From assembly GCF_003149145.1 (NCBI RefSeq), contig NZ_QGDQ01000010.1, forward strand, positions 82,839 to 146,838: a DNA stretch of 64,000 nucleotides, written 5' to 3'. Within the stretch, counting starts at the first letter, position 1, and every line of letters begins with the position of its first letter. This DNA comes from Quadrisphaera granulorum. Lineage in GTDB: Bacteria > Actinomycetota > Actinomycetes > Actinomycetales > Quadrisphaeraceae. Below, piece by piece: positions 8,590 through 17,065 of this stretch. Under the pieces are notes generated by a model. The model was not told where the DNA came from. It saw only the letters and a program-made list of their open reading frames with translations, and ran no database searches. Made by a program: the position numbers and the translations under genes.

Positions 8590-9936
8590 TCACAGGACGG
8601 GCAGGTGCCGTCGCAGCTCGTACGGCGTGACCTGCGCGCGGTACTGGCTCCACTCGTCACGCTTGTCGCGCAGGAGGTAGTCGACGACGTGCTCGCCGAG
8701 GGTGTCCGCCACGAGCTCGGAGTTCTCCAGCACCGTCAGCGCCCGGTCGAGGCTGGAGGGCAGGGGCGTGATGCCCATGACGCGGCGCTCGGCGTCGGTC
8801 ATCTTCGTCACGTCCTCGTCGGTGGGCTCGGGCAGCTCGTAGCCCTCCTCGACGCCCTTGAGGCCGGCCGCCAGCAGCAGCGCGAACGACAGGTAGGGGT
8901 TGGCGGCCGAGTCCAGCGCCCGGTACTCCACGCGCGCGGCACCCGCCTTGCGCGGCTTGTACATCGGCACGCGCACCAGGGCGGAGCGGTTGTTGTGGCC
9001 CCAGCAGACGTACGACGGCGCCTCGTCACCGCCCCACAGGCGCTTGTAGGAGTTGACGTACTGGTTGGTGACGGCGGTGACCTCGTGCGCGTGGCGCAGC
9101 AGACCCGCGATGAACGCGCGCCCGGTCTTGGAGAGCCCGTACTGGCCGCCCGGGTCGTGGAAGGCGTTGCGGTCACCCTCGAACAGCGACATGTGCGTGT
9201 GCATGCCCGAGCCGGGCTGACCGGCGATGGGCTTGGGCATGAAGGTCGCGTAGACGCCCTGCTGGATCGCGACCTCCTTGATCACCGTGCGGAAGGTCAT
9301 GATGTTGTCGGCCGTCGAGAGGGCGTCGGCGTAGCGCAGGTCGATCTCGTTCTGCCCGGGGCCGGCCTCGTGGTGGCTGAACTCCACGGAGATGCCCATC
9401 GCCTCCAGCATGGAGATCGCCTGGCGGCGGAAGTCCTGCCCCTCGCCGCGGGCCACGTGGTCGAAGAAGCCGCCGGAGTCGATCGGCACCGGGACGCCGG
9501 TGTGGCGGGCATCGTCCTGCAGCAGGTAGAACTCGATCTCGGGGTGCGTGTAGAAGGTGAATCCGGCGTCGGCGGCCTTCGCCAGCACCCGCTTGAGCAC
9601 CTGACGGGAGTCGGAGGCAGCGGGCGTGCCCTCCGGGGTGAGGATGTCGCAGAACATCCTCGCGGTGCCCTGGCCCGAGACGGAGTCGGTGCGCCACGGC
9701 AGCACCTGGTACGTGGCCGGGTCGGGCCGCATGAGCATGTCTGCCTCGGACACCCGGGTGAGGCCCTCGATGGCGCTCCCGTCGAAGCCGATGCCCTCCG
9801 CGAAGGCACCCTCCAGCTCCGCGGGCGCCACGGCCACCGACTTGAGCGCGCCGTTGACGTCGGTGAACCAGAGCCGGATGAACCGGATGTCGCGCTCCTC
9901 CACCGAGCGGAGCACGAACTCCTGTTGCCTGTCCAT
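8590..9936 (-). CDS. glnA: Glutamine synthetase type I, alpha-like (GlnA2 group)
   Basis: A 448-residue GSI-fold enzyme that ligates ammonia to glutamate using ATP. The N-terminal beta-grasp carries WFTDVNGALKSVAV. FDGSAIEGL, the metal-binding EIEFYLL strand, GSGMHTHMSL and NNRSALVRVP are the expected active-site segments. The length matches the short alpha subtype and M. tuberculosis GlnA2. In the loop that carries the adenylylated tyrosine in beta-type enzymes, this protein reads TDEDVTKMTDAERR, with threonine at the aligned tyrosine position. It therefore appears not to be a target of the neighbouring GlnE. The start is the ATG at 9936; longer frames would run into the divergent transporter gene. 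Some actinobacterial GSI-like proteins act on other amines, so glutamate is probable rather than certain. Confidence 0.9.
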   Translation of the reverse strand: MDRQQEFVLRSVEERDIRFIRLWFTDVNGALKSVAVAPAELEGAFAEGIGFDGSAIEGLTRVSEADMLMRPDPATYQVLPWRTDSVSGQGTARMFCDILTPEGTPAASDSRQVLKRVLAKAADAGFTFYTHPEIEFYLLQDDARHTGVPVPIDSGGFFDHVARGEGQDFRRQAISMLEAMGISVEFSHHEAGPGQNEIDLRYADALSTADNIMTFRTVIKEVAIQQGVYATFMPKPIAGQPGSGMHTHMSLFEGDRNAFHDPGGQYGLSKTGRAFIAGLLRHAHEVTAVTNQYVNSYKRLWGGDEAPSYVCWGHNNRSALVRVPMYKPRKAGAARVEYRALDSAANPYLSFALLLAAGLKGVEEGYELPEPTDEDVTKMTDAERRVMGITPLPSSLDRALTVLENSELVADTLGEHVVDYLLRDKRDEWSQYRAQVTPYELRRHLPVL

Positions 9937-9991
9937 GGACGCATCATGCCGAACGCGCGCGCAACGCTCCGCGCGCTCAGGATGGTGCGTC

Positions 9992-11458
9992 GTGGCTACC
10001 GACTCCCACGCCGTCTCACCTTCGCACCACAGCGGCGACGCCGGGGTCGACCCGAACCGCTGGCGCGTGCTCTGGGTGTGCCTGGTCACCGGCTTCATGA
10101 CCTTGCTCGACGTCAGCATCGTCAACGTCGCGCTGCCGTCGATCAGCTCCGGTCTCGGCGCCTCCGGCAGCCAGCTGCAGTGGGTGGTCACCGGCTACGC
10201 CGTCGTCTTCGGACTGGCGCTGGTGCCCGCCGGGCGCCTGGGTGACTCCTTCGGCCGCAAGAAGATCTTCCTCGTGGGCCTGGTGCTGTTCGCCCTCGGC
10301 TCCCTCGCCTGCGGCCTCGCGCCGAACCCCGAGGCGCTCATCGCCGCTCGCATCGCGCAGGGCCTCGGCGCGGGCGTGCTCAACCCCCAGATCACGGCGA
10401 TCATCAACTCGGAGTTCCGCGGCGCCGAACGCGGTCGCGCCTTCGGCAGGTTCGGGGCGACGGTGGGACTGTCGACGGCGGTCGGCCCGCTGCTCGGTGG
10501 CGTGATCATCACGCTGGTGCCGTGGGAGGAGTCCTGGCGGCTGGTCTTCCTCGTCAACCTGCCGGTGGCGGCGGTGGCCTTCGTGCTGGGCCTGAAGCTC
10601 ATCTCCGACCGGGCCAGCGCCGAGCGCGCCCGGCTCGACTGGGTGGGCACGGTGCTGCTTGCCGTCGCCGTCGGCCTGGTGCTGGGCGCGGTGCAGGAGC
10701 GGGAGGTGCTCGGCCCGCTACTCGTGGTGGTGGCGCTCGGCGTGGCCGCGGCCAGCGGCTGGGCGTTCGTGCAGTGGGAGCGCCGGTACGCCGCCGCCGG
10801 TCACCTGCCATTGGCGCGCCCGGGGCTGCTCAAGGCGCCGGGCTTCGGGCCCGGCGTGCTGCTGGGCTCGCTGTACTTCGGCGGGTTCATCGCGATCTTC
10901 TTCACGGTCACGCTGTACCTGCAGGACGCGCTGCGCTACTCCGCCCTCGAGGCGGGCCTCACGCAGACGCCCTTCGCTCTGGCCTCCGCGGTGGCCGCGC
11001 CCTGGGCCGGCCGCCGGGTGGCGGCGCAGGGGCGGCACCTGGTGGTGCGCGGGCTGGTCGCCGTCGTCGTCGGCCTGCTCGCGGTGATCGCGGTCGTGGA
11101 ACTGGTGGCGCCCGCCGTGGGCGTCGAATGGACCGGGCTGCTGCTCCTGGTGCCGTTCCTCGTGGCCGGGTTCGGCAGCGGCATCGTCATCGGGCCCAAC
11201 GTCAACCTCTCGCTGGCCAACATCGACGGCCGCGACGCCGGCAGCGCCTCGGGCGTGTTCCAGACCTTCCAGCGGGTGGGCTCGGGGATCGGGCTGGCAG
11301 TGGTGAGCGCGGTGTTCCTCGCGGTGAGCGACGCCGGCGACCCGCGCGACGGCCTCTCCGCTGCCCTGGGCATGAGCGTGCTGCTGATGCTGGCCGCGCT
11401 CGTGGTGGCCCTCGTGGACGTGCGCCGCAGCGGCGCGGGCGGCGGGTCCACCGACTGA
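9992..11458 (+). CDS. MFS drug exporter, DHA2 (14-TM) family
   Basis: A 488-residue polytopic membrane protein. After a short hydrophilic tail, helix 1 reads WVCLVTGFMTLLDVSIVNVA, matching the LDxTIVNVALP signature of DHA2 exporters. GRLGDSFGRKKIF is the loop 2-3 motif A, and RIAQGLGAGVLNPQ is the motif B region. Proton-driven efflux of drugs or toxic metabolites across the cytoplasmic membrane is the expected role. The GTG at 9992 has AGGA nine bases upstream. The gene is divergent from glnA2 with only 55 bases between them. The last 36 bases, including the stop, are duplicated directly downstream as part of a 53-bp tandem repeat. Substrate unknown. Confidence 0.85.
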   Translation: MATDSHAVSPSHHSGDAGVDPNRWRVLWVCLVTGFMTLLDVSIVNVALPSISSGLGASGSQLQWVVTGYAVVFGLALVPAGRLGDSFGRKKIFLVGLVLFALGSLACGLAPNPEALIAARIAQGLGAGVLNPQITAIINSEFRGAERGRAFGRFGATVGLSTAVGPLLGGVIITLVPWEESWRLVFLVNLPVAAVAFVLGLKLISDRASAERARLDWVGTVLLAVAVGLVLGAVQEREVLGPLLVVVALGVAAASGWAFVQWERRYAAAGHLPLARPGLLKAPGFGPGVLLGSLYFGGFIAIFFTVTLYLQDALRYSALEAGLTQTPFALASAVAAPWAGRRVAAQGRHLVVRGLVAVVVGLLAVIAVVELVAPAVGVEWTGLLLLVPFLVAGFGSGIVIGPNVNLSLANIDGRDAGSASGVFQTFQRVGSGIGLAVVSAVFLAVSDAGDPRDGLSAALGMSVLLMLAALVVALVDVRRSGAGGGSTD

Positions 11459-11528
11459 GGTGCTCAGCGGTCGGGCGCCGCAGCGGCGCGGGCGGCGGGT
11501 CCACCGACTGAGGTGCTCAGCGGTCGGG
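11423..11528 (+). repeat. Perfect 53-bp tandem duplication spanning an MFS gene stop codon
   Basis: The segment 11423-11475 (beginning CGCCGCAGCGGCGCGGGCGG) is repeated exactly at 11476-11528. The first copy contains the last codons and TGA of the transporter and 17 bases of trailer, and the second copy is untranslated. Identity over the full unit suggests a recent slippage or unequal-crossover event, although an assembly artefact is possible. Confidence 0.85.
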
Positions 11529-11548
11529 CGGCCGGGGTCGTCGTCGGA

Positions 11549-11618
11549 GAGCTGTGCAGCGTTGGCCCCTTGGGAGTGACGGATCCGTCACTCCCAAGGG
11601 GCCAACGCTGCACAGCTC
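11549..11618. terminator. Perfect 70-bp palindrome (family B, copy 1), probable bidirectional terminator
   Basis: Two 35-base arms meet at GGATCC (11581-11586) with no mismatch. The outer arm begins GAGCTGTGCAGCGTTGGCCC, which also begins the element at 16928. It lies between the exporter stop and nadE. No run of T follows, as is common for actinobacterial hairpin terminators. Confidence 0.75.
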
Positions 11619-11694
11619 CGCGCGACGGCACCCACACCCGCCGCCCGGGCGAATGCGCCGCGAGGGGAGGAGACACGCTGGTTAGGCTCGCCGC

Positions 11695-13515
11695 ATGACG
11701 CAGCTGCGCCTCGCGCTGGCCCAGGTCAACGCCACGGTCGGAGACCTCACCGCCAACGCGGCCCTGGTCCGGGAGCACGCCGCGAGCGCCGCGGCCGCCG
11801 GCGCCGACCTGGTGGCCTTCCCCGAGATGGTGCTGACCGGCTACCCGGTGGAAGACCTGTCGCTGAGGACGTCGTTCGTCGAGGCGTCGCGCACCGCGGT
11901 GCAGCAGCTTGCGCGCGATCTCGCGGCGGACGGGCTGGGTGAGCTGCCCGTCGTCGTCGGCTACCTCGACCGGGTCACCGACCCCGAAACCCAGCTCGAC
12001 GCCGAAGCGGCGGCCCGCGCCGGGTCCGGCCGTGACGAGCGGGGCGTGGTGGGCATGCCGAAGGGGCTGCCGCAGAACTGCGCGGCGGTGCTGCACCGCG
12101 GTCAGGTCGTGGCGCGGTACGCCAAGCACCACCTGCCGAACTACGGCGTCTTCGACGAGTTCCGCTTCTTCGTGCCGGGGCGTGACCTGCTGGTCGCGCG
12201 CATCGGCGGCGTGGACGTGGCGGTGGTCATCTGCGAGGACCTCTGGCAGGACGGCGGCCCCGTCGAGCGTGCCCGGGAGGCCGGCGCGGAGCTGCTGCTG
12301 GTGCTCAACGGCTCGCCGTGGGAGCGCGACAAGGACGACACGCGCCTGGCCCTCGCGCAGCGCCGCGCCGCCGAGGCCGGGTGCCCGCTGGCGTTCCTCA
12401 ACCTCGTCGGTGGCCAGGACGACCTGGTCTTCGACGGCGACTCCCTCGTGGTGGCCGCCGACGGCGAGCTGCTGGCCCGCGGGGCGCAGTTCGCGGAGGA
12501 CCTGCTGGTGCTGGACCTCGACCTCCCGCAGAACGGGCTCGACCCGCAGGCGCTCCCCGCGGGCGTGCAGCACGTCGTCGTCAGGGACCGGCCGGCGTCG
12601 CCGGGCAGCAAGCGTCCCGCCGTCGCCGTGGTGGAGCGCGAGCGCCTCGACCCGGTGGGCGAGGTGTGGGCGGCACTCCAGCTGGGCCTGGGCGACTACG
12701 TCCGTAAGAACGGCTTCCGGAAGGTCGCGCTGGGGCTGTCCGGCGGCATCGACTCCGCGCTCGTGGCGGCCATCGCCGTCGACGCGCTGGGGCCGGAGGC
12801 CGTCACGGGCATCTCGCTGCCGTCGTCGTACTCCTCCGAGCACTCCCGCACCGACGCCGACGACCTCGCCGAGCGCACCGGGCTGGACTACCGGACGATC
12901 CCCATCGCACCGATGGTCGACGCGTTCACCGCTGGCCTGAGCGACGCGATGAAGCTCTCGCCGGTGGCCGAGGAGAACCTGCAGGCGCGCGTGCGCGGCA
13001 CCACGCTCATGGCGCTGAGCAACTCCGAGGGCCACCTCGTGCTGGCGACGTCGAACAAGTCCGAGCTGAGCGTGGGCTACTCCACGCTCTACGGAGACTC
13101 CGTGGGCGGCTACGCGCCGCTCAAGGACGTGCCGAAGATGCTCGTCTGGGAGCTGGCCCGGTGGCGCAACGCGCAGGCCGAGGCCCGCGGTGAGGTGCCG
13201 CCGATCCCGGAGAACTCCATCTCGAAGGTGCCCTCGGCGGAGCTGCGGCCCGGTCAGACCGACCAGGACTCCCTGCCCCCCTACGAGGTGCTCGACGACA
13301 TGCTGGAGCACTACGTGGTGGGCGCGCAGGGCCGCAGCGAGCTGCTCGCGGCGGGCTTCGAGGCCGAGGTCGTCGACGAGGTCGTCGGGCTCGTCGACCG
13401 CGCGGAGTGGAAGCGGCGGCAGTTCGCCCCCGGCGTGAAGATCAGCTCGGTGGCGTTCGGGCGCGACCGGCGCCTGCCCATCACCACCCATTGGCGCGAG
13501 CAGCAGTCCCGATGA
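11695..13515 (+). CDS. nadE: Glutamine-dependent NAD+ synthetase
   Basis: A 606-residue two-domain enzyme making NAD+ from deamido-NAD+, ATP and glutamine. The N-terminal nitrilase-like glutaminase domain contains the catalytic set: Glu in VAFPEMVLTGYP, Lys in RYAKHHLPNYGVFDEFRFF and Cys in VAVVICEDLWQDGG. The C-terminal synthetase domain has the PP-loop LGLSGGIDSALVAAIAVDAL, NLQARVRGTTLMALSN and LATSNKSELSVGY. The length is normal for the fused form. The ATG at 11695 directly precedes the first beta strand; the ribosome binding site is weak. The stop overlaps the panB start by ATGA, coupling NAD and pantothenate/CoA biosynthesis. Confidence 0.96.
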   Translation: MTQLRLALAQVNATVGDLTANAALVREHAASAAAAGADLVAFPEMVLTGYPVEDLSLRTSFVEASRTAVQQLARDLAADGLGELPVVVGYLDRVTDPETQLDAEAAARAGSGRDERGVVGMPKGLPQNCAAVLHRGQVVARYAKHHLPNYGVFDEFRFFVPGRDLLVARIGGVDVAVVICEDLWQDGGPVERAREAGAELLLVLNGSPWERDKDDTRLALAQRRAAEAGCPLAFLNLVGGQDDLVFDGDSLVVAADGELLARGAQFAEDLLVLDLDLPQNGLDPQALPAGVQHVVVRDRPASPGSKRPAVAVVERERLDPVGEVWAALQLGLGDYVRKNGFRKVALGLSGGIDSALVAAIAVDALGPEAVTGISLPSSYSSEHSRTDADDLAERTGLDYRTIPIAPMVDAFTAGLSDAMKLSPVAEENLQARVRGTTLMALSNSEGHLVLATSNKSELSVGYSTLYGDSVGGYAPLKDVPKMLVWELARWRNAQAEARGEVPPIPENSISKVPSAELRPGQTDQDSLPPYEVLDDMLEHYVVGAQGRSELLAAGFEAEVVDEVVGLVDRAEWKRRQFAPGVKISSVAFGRDRRLPITTHWREQQSR

Positions 13516-14327
13516 GCGAGCTGATCGCACCGAAGCGCGTGCGGGTCCACCACCTGCGAGAGATGAAGGCGGCCGGGCAGCCCATCACGATGCTCACCGC
13601 CTACGACGCGGTAACGGCCGACATCTTCGCCGAGGCCGGCGTCGACGTGCTGCTCGTGGGCGACTCCGTCGGTGACAACCTCCACGGCCACGCCACCACG
13701 CTCCCGGTCACCGTGGAGGACCTGCTCCCCCACGTGCGGGCAGTCGCGTCGCGGGGTGGGCGGCCGTTCGTCGTCGCCGACCTGCCGTTCGGCTCGTACG
13801 AGGAAGGGCCGGCACAGGCGCTGCGGACGGGCGTGCGGATGCTCAAGGAGGGCCTCGCCCACGGCGTGAAGCTGGAGGGCGGCCGACGGGTGGCGGCATC
13901 CGTCAAGGCGCTGGTCGAGGCGGGCATCCCCGTCATGGGGCACCTCGGCTTCACGCCGCAGTCGGTCAATGCCATGGGCGGCCCGCGCGTGCAGGGCCGC
14001 GGAGCCGCCGCCGACGCGCTGCTCGCCGACGCGCTCGCGCTCCAGGAGGCCGGCGCGTTCGCCGTCGTCCTGGAGGTGGTGCCGGGACCGGTGGCCGAGC
14101 GGGTCACCGCGGCGCTGGACATCCCCACCATCGGGATCGGGGCCGGTGCGGGCTGCGACGGGCAGGTGCTCGTGTGGCTGGACATGGCGGGCCTGTCGGC
14201 GCGCTCACCGAAGCTGGCCAAGGCCTACGCGGACCTGCGCACGGCGCTGCGCGAGGCGGCGCAGGAGTACGCGGCGGAGGTCCGCTCGCGCGCCTTCCCC
14301 GGCCCGGAGCACACCTTCCCCGAGTAG
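13512..14327 (+). CDS. panB: 3-methyl-2-oxobutanoate hydroxymethyltransferase
   Basis: A 271-residue TIM-barrel enzyme that transfers a hydroxymethyl group from methylene-THF to 2-oxoisovalerate, giving ketopantoate for pantothenate and CoA. MLTAYDAVTADIFAEAGVD, LVGDSVGDNLHGH (metal/substrate Asp), VKLEGGRRVAASVKALV (substrate Lys and metal Glu), GIPVMGHLGFTPQSVN and ALDIPTIGIGAGAGCDGQVL are the family signatures and all are intact. The start at 13512 overlaps the nadE stop (ATGA), although longer in-frame starts exist inside nadE. No other pan gene is in the window. A half copy of the dispersed repeat lies directly after the stop. Confidence 0.96.
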   Translation: MSELIAPKRVRVHHLREMKAAGQPITMLTAYDAVTADIFAEAGVDVLLVGDSVGDNLHGHATTLPVTVEDLLPHVRAVASRGGRPFVVADLPFGSYEEGPAQALRTGVRMLKEGLAHGVKLEGGRRVAASVKALVEAGIPVMGHLGFTPQSVNAMGGPRVQGRGAAADALLADALALQEAGAFAVVLEVVPGPVAERVTAALDIPTIGIGAGAGCDGQVLVWLDMAGLSARSPKLAKAYADLRTALREAAQEYAAEVRSRAFPGPEHTFPE

Positions 14328-14329
14328 GT

Positions 14330-14364
14330 CCCCTCCCGCGACGATCAAGGAAGCTGTGCACGCC
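14330..14364 (+). repeat. Dispersed repeat family A, single arm (copy 3)
   Basis: The arm GCGACGATCAAGGAAGCTGTGCACGCC preceded by a C-run, without a nearby inverted partner. It is followed by a small GCCCCCCGGGGGC palindrome. It lies between the convergent panB and VOC-protein genes, where a terminator is expected. Confidence 0.75.
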
Positions 14365-14385
14365 CCCCGGGGGCGGCGGGCGGTG

Positions 14386-14844
14386 TCAGCTGACGCAGAG
14401 CTCGTTGCCCTCGGGGTCGGTCATGACCACCCAGCGCTGCGGGCCCTGCCGGCCCTCGCCCGCGCGGGCAGCCCCCAGTGCCTCCAGGCGGGACACCTCG
14501 GCGTCCACGCGCTCCGGCCCCACGTGCAGGTCGAGATGCACCCGGTTCTTCACCGACTTCGGCTCGGGAACCCGCTGCAGATACAGCCGCGGCCGCATCC
14601 CGCCGGGGTCACGGGCCGCCGCGGCGTCGCGCCAGACCAGCACGCCCCCGCGCTCCAGGACGTCAGCGTCGGTGGCGTAGCCGGCCTCCAGCATGCGCCG
14701 GGCCAGCGGCTCGACGTCTTCCACCTCGTAGCCCAGGGCCGCGGCCCAGAACTCCGCCTGCGCGTGGGGATCAGCGCAGTCGATGACCACCTGCACGCCC
14801 GGCACGGCCCTCGGCGCCGTGGAAGCGCCTTCCTCGTCGCTCAT
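14386..14844 (-). CDS. VOC-superfamily (glyoxalase/bleomycin-resistance fold) protein
   Basis: A 152-residue protein with the two-module VOC fold. VQVVIDCADPHAQAEFWAAALGYEV is the first beta-alpha module, shown by the characteristic D-x(6)-FW-LGY pattern. KNRVHLDLHVG carries a potential metal His, and WVVMTDPEGNELCVS carries the C-terminal metal-type Glu of the DPEGNEFC ending. Actinobacterial proteins of this type are annotated only broadly; roles range from isomerases to resistance proteins. The ATG at 14844 precedes the fold by about 20 residues. It is convergent with panB and codirectional with the SPOR-like gene at 14900, whose start lies upstream. Confidence 0.8.
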   Translation of the reverse strand: MSDEEGASTAPRAVPGVQVVIDCADPHAQAEFWAAALGYEVEDVEPLARRMLEAGYATDADVLERGGVLVWRDAAAARDPGGMRPRLYLQRVPEPKSVKNRVHLDLHVGPERVDAEVSRLEALGAARAGEGRQGPQRWVVMTDPEGNELCVS

Positions 14845-14899
14845 GACGACGACGCTAGACGCCGCCCCCGACACGCGCCGCCGCACAAGCCTCCCCGGG

Positions 14900-15073
14900 T
14901 CAGTCCTCCTCGGCGCGGTCCCACGCCTCGGACTTCTCGCGGGCCGTCTGCAGCGCCCGCTCCGCCTGCTCGCGGGTGGCGTAGGGGCCCATGAGGGTGG
15001 CGCCGGGCTTGAGGTGGCCGACGTCGACCTGCCCGGTCTTGGTGTTGAACCAGTACTGCTGCCCGTCGCTCAT
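14900..15073 (-). CDS. SPOR-like mini protein
   Basis: A 57-residue protein: [20 protein letters not shown], then [20 protein letters not shown] and an acidic tail. The GPYATREEAERAL pattern is that of a single SPOR-type repeat, and stand-alone proteins of this size are widespread in actinobacteria. It has no signal peptide, so it is predicted cytoplasmic. The ATG at 15073 begins the conserved MSDGQQYW segment. It is divergent from map with 52 bases between the starts. No function can be assigned beyond the fold resemblance. Confidence 0.75.
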   Translation of the reverse strand: MSDGQQYWFNTKTGQVDVGHLKPGATLMGPYATREQAERALQTAREKSEAWDRAEED

Positions 15074-15125
15074 GCGCGTGATCGTCCTCCGGGTGCCTGC
15101 AGCGCGCGACCTAGACTCCCCCGCC

Positions 15126-16001
15126 GTGCCGCAGCGCGCCCCCTTCCTCACGGCCGGTCGTGTCAGTCCCCGCCGGCCGGTGCCCGCGGGCATCGATCGC
15201 CCCGAGTACGTCGACAAGCCGCGTCCAGCGCCGTATCGCGGTTCCCACGTGCAGCCCGCGGAGGTGGTCGAGCGCATGCGAACGGCCTGCCGGATCGCGG
15301 CCCAGGCGGCACAGGCGGGCGGCCGGCACGTGCAGCCCGGCACCACGACGGACGCGATCGACGCCGTCGTCCACGAGTTCCTCCTCGACCACGGCGCCTA
15401 CCCGTCCACGCTCGGCTATCGCGGCTTCCCCAAGTCGTGCTGCACGAGCGTCAACGAGGTGGTCTGCCACGGCATCCCCGACGACAGGCCGCTCGCCGAG
15501 GGCGATGTGTGCAGCATCGACGTCACCGCGTACGTCGTCCTCGATGGCATCGGGGTGCACGGCGACACGTGCGTGACGTTCGGCGCCGGCGAGCTCGACG
15601 ACGCCAGCGCGCTGCTCATGGAACGCGCCCGCGCCGCCACCGACCGCGGCATAGCGGCGGTGCGCCCAGGCCGGGAGGTCAACGTCATCGGCAGGGTGGT
15701 CGAGACGTTCGCACGCCGGCACGGCTACGGCTCGGTGAAGGAGTACACCGGTCACGGCATCGGCACGGCGTTCCACTCCGGCTTGGTCATCCCCCATCAC
15801 GACGCCGCTCCCGCCCACGCAGACGTCATCGAGACCGGCATGACCTTCACCGTCGAACCCATGATCACCGAGGGCAGCGCCGCGGTGGAGGTCTGGGACG
15901 ACGGCTGGACCGTGGTCACCCGCGACCGCGGCCGCGTGGCCCAGTTCGAGCACACGGTGCTGGTCACCGAGACCGGAGCTGAGGTCCTGACGCTGCCGTG
16001 A
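15126..16001 (+). CDS. map: Methionine aminopeptidase, type I
   Basis: A 291-residue M24A aminopeptidase that removes the N-terminal methionine from new proteins. After an N-terminal extension of about 40 residues (typical of the longer actinobacterial MapB form), the pita-bread fold shows [11 protein letters not shown] (substrate His), [20 protein letters not shown] (two metal Asp), [12 protein letters not shown] (metal His), MTFTVEPMI (metal Glu) and [13 protein letters not shown] (bridging Glu). All five metal ligands are present. The GTG at 15126 is selected because its first residues [15 protein letters not shown] match the usual extension; frames further upstream overlap the divergent SPOR-like gene. 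The polyphosphate glucokinase gene follows after 28 bases and may be cotranscribed. Confidence 0.95.
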   Translation: MPQRAPFLTAGRVSPRRPVPAGIDRPEYVDKPRPAPYRGSHVQPAEVVERMRTACRIAAQAAQAGGRHVQPGTTTDAIDAVVHEFLLDHGAYPSTLGYRGFPKSCCTSVNEVVCHGIPDDRPLAEGDVCSIDVTAYVVLDGIGVHGDTCVTFGAGELDDASALLMERARAATDRGIAAVRPGREVNVIGRVVETFARRHGYGSVKEYTGHGIGTAFHSGLVIPHHDAAPAHADVIETGMTFTVEPMITEGSAAVEVWDDGWTVVTRDRGRVAQFEHTVLVTETGAEVLTLP

Positions 16002-16029
16002 GTCGGAGGTCCGGCTAGCCTGCGGCACC

Positions 16030-16890
16030 GTGGCACCCGAGACCTCCACCGAGCCGACGACGCAGCCCACCACCGACGCGGGCTCCGCGCCCGGCAGCGC
16101 CGCAGGCGCGCTGACCGGCACCGGGATCGGCATCGACATCGGAGGGTCCGGCATCAAGGGCGCTCCCGTGGACCTCGCGACCGGTGAGTTCTCCGGTGAG
16201 CGGATCCGCATCCCCACCCCGCAGCCGTCCACGCCGGACGCCGTCTCCCGGGTGGTCAAGGACATCGTCGACCAGATCAGCGCGCAGCTGCCCGAGGGCG
16301 GCGCCGGGATCCCCGTGGGCATCACGTTCCCCGCCGTCATCCAGCACGGCGTGGCCCGCACCGCCGCCAACGTCGACAAGAGCTGGATCGACTTCGACGT
16401 CGCCACCCTCATGACGGCGGTCACCGGCCACCCGGTGCATGTCGTCAACGACGCCGACGCCGCCGGCATCGCCGAGGCCCGCTACGGCGCCGCGAAGGGC
16501 GTCAAGGGCGTCGTCGTCCTCGCCACCCTGGGCACGGGCATCGGCACCGCGGTGATGGTCGACGGCGTGTTGCTGCCCAACACCGAGCTGGGTCACCTCG
16601 AGGTGGACGGGCACGACGCCGAGACCCGCGCCTCCGACGCCGCCCGCGAGCGCGACGACCTTTCCTGGTCGCACTGGGCCAAGCGCCTCAACAGGTACTT
16701 CTCCAGCCTCGAGGCGCTGCTGTGGCCCGATCTCATCGTCGTCGGTGGTGGGGTCTCCAAGAAGTCGGAGAAGTTCCTGCCCGAGCTGAGCCTGCGCACG
16801 CCGATCGTGCCGGCGCAGCTGCTGAACTCCGCGGGCATCGTCGGCGCCGCGGCGCTGGCCAGCGAGCAGCAGCGCTCGTCGGGCAGCTAG
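16030..16890 (+). CDS. ppgK: Polyphosphate glucokinase
   Basis: A 286-residue ROK-family kinase phosphorylating glucose with polyphosphate (and usually ATP). The phosphate-1 loop is [20 protein letters not shown], the hinge segment [17 protein letters not shown] includes the catalytic Asp, and [17 protein letters not shown] is the phosphate-2 loop. [20 protein letters not shown] and [20 protein letters not shown] are diagnostic of the actinobacterial PPGK group. The GTG at 16030 gives an acidic, Thr-rich N-terminal tail of about 30 residues that is not conserved in the family. It follows map closely and is terminated by the inverted repeat at 16925-16998. Confidence 0.93.
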   Translation: MAPETSTEPTTQPTTDAGSAPGSAAGALTGTGIGIDIGGSGIKGAPVDLATGEFSGERIRIPTPQPSTPDAVSRVVKDIVDQISAQLPEGGAGIPVGITFPAVIQHGVARTAANVDKSWIDFDVATLMTAVTGHPVHVVNDADAAGIAEARYGAAKGVKGVVVLATLGTGIGTAVMVDGVLLPNTELGHLEVDGHDAETRASDAARERDDLSWSHWAKRLNRYFSSLEALLWPDLIVVGGGVSKKSEKFLPELSLRTPIVPAQLLNSAGIVGAAALASEQQRSSGS

Positions 16891-16924
16891 CCCGACACCC
16901 TCGCCGGCGGGGCGGCTCCGTGCC

Positions 16925-16998
16925 GGGAGCTGTGCAGCGTTGGCCCCTTCAGCGTGAGCAGTCGCTCACGCTGAAGGGGCCAACAGAACGCAGCTCCC
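16925..16998. terminator. Imperfect inverted repeat (family B, copy 2), probable bidirectional terminator
   Basis: The left arm begins GGGAGCTGTGCAGCGTTGGC and is matched by CCAACAGAACGCAGCTCCC on the right around AGTC. The first 23 bases from GAGCTG are identical to the palindrome at 11549. Here the inner stem (GTTGGCCCCTTCAGCGTGAG with its complement) differs, so outer sequence is conserved while the inner stem varies. It lies between the convergent ppgK and low-complexity genes. Confidence 0.7.
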
Positions 16999-17065
16999 AT
17001 CAGGCGCTCTCCCAACACTGCGACGGCCGCTGAGGCCCCGCGTCGGCGATCCCGGAGTGACCGAT

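Noticed and set aside
11464..13530. 688-residue reverse frame opposite nadE
   Set aside because: His/Arg/Val-rich antisense translation without a domain; nadE is intact.
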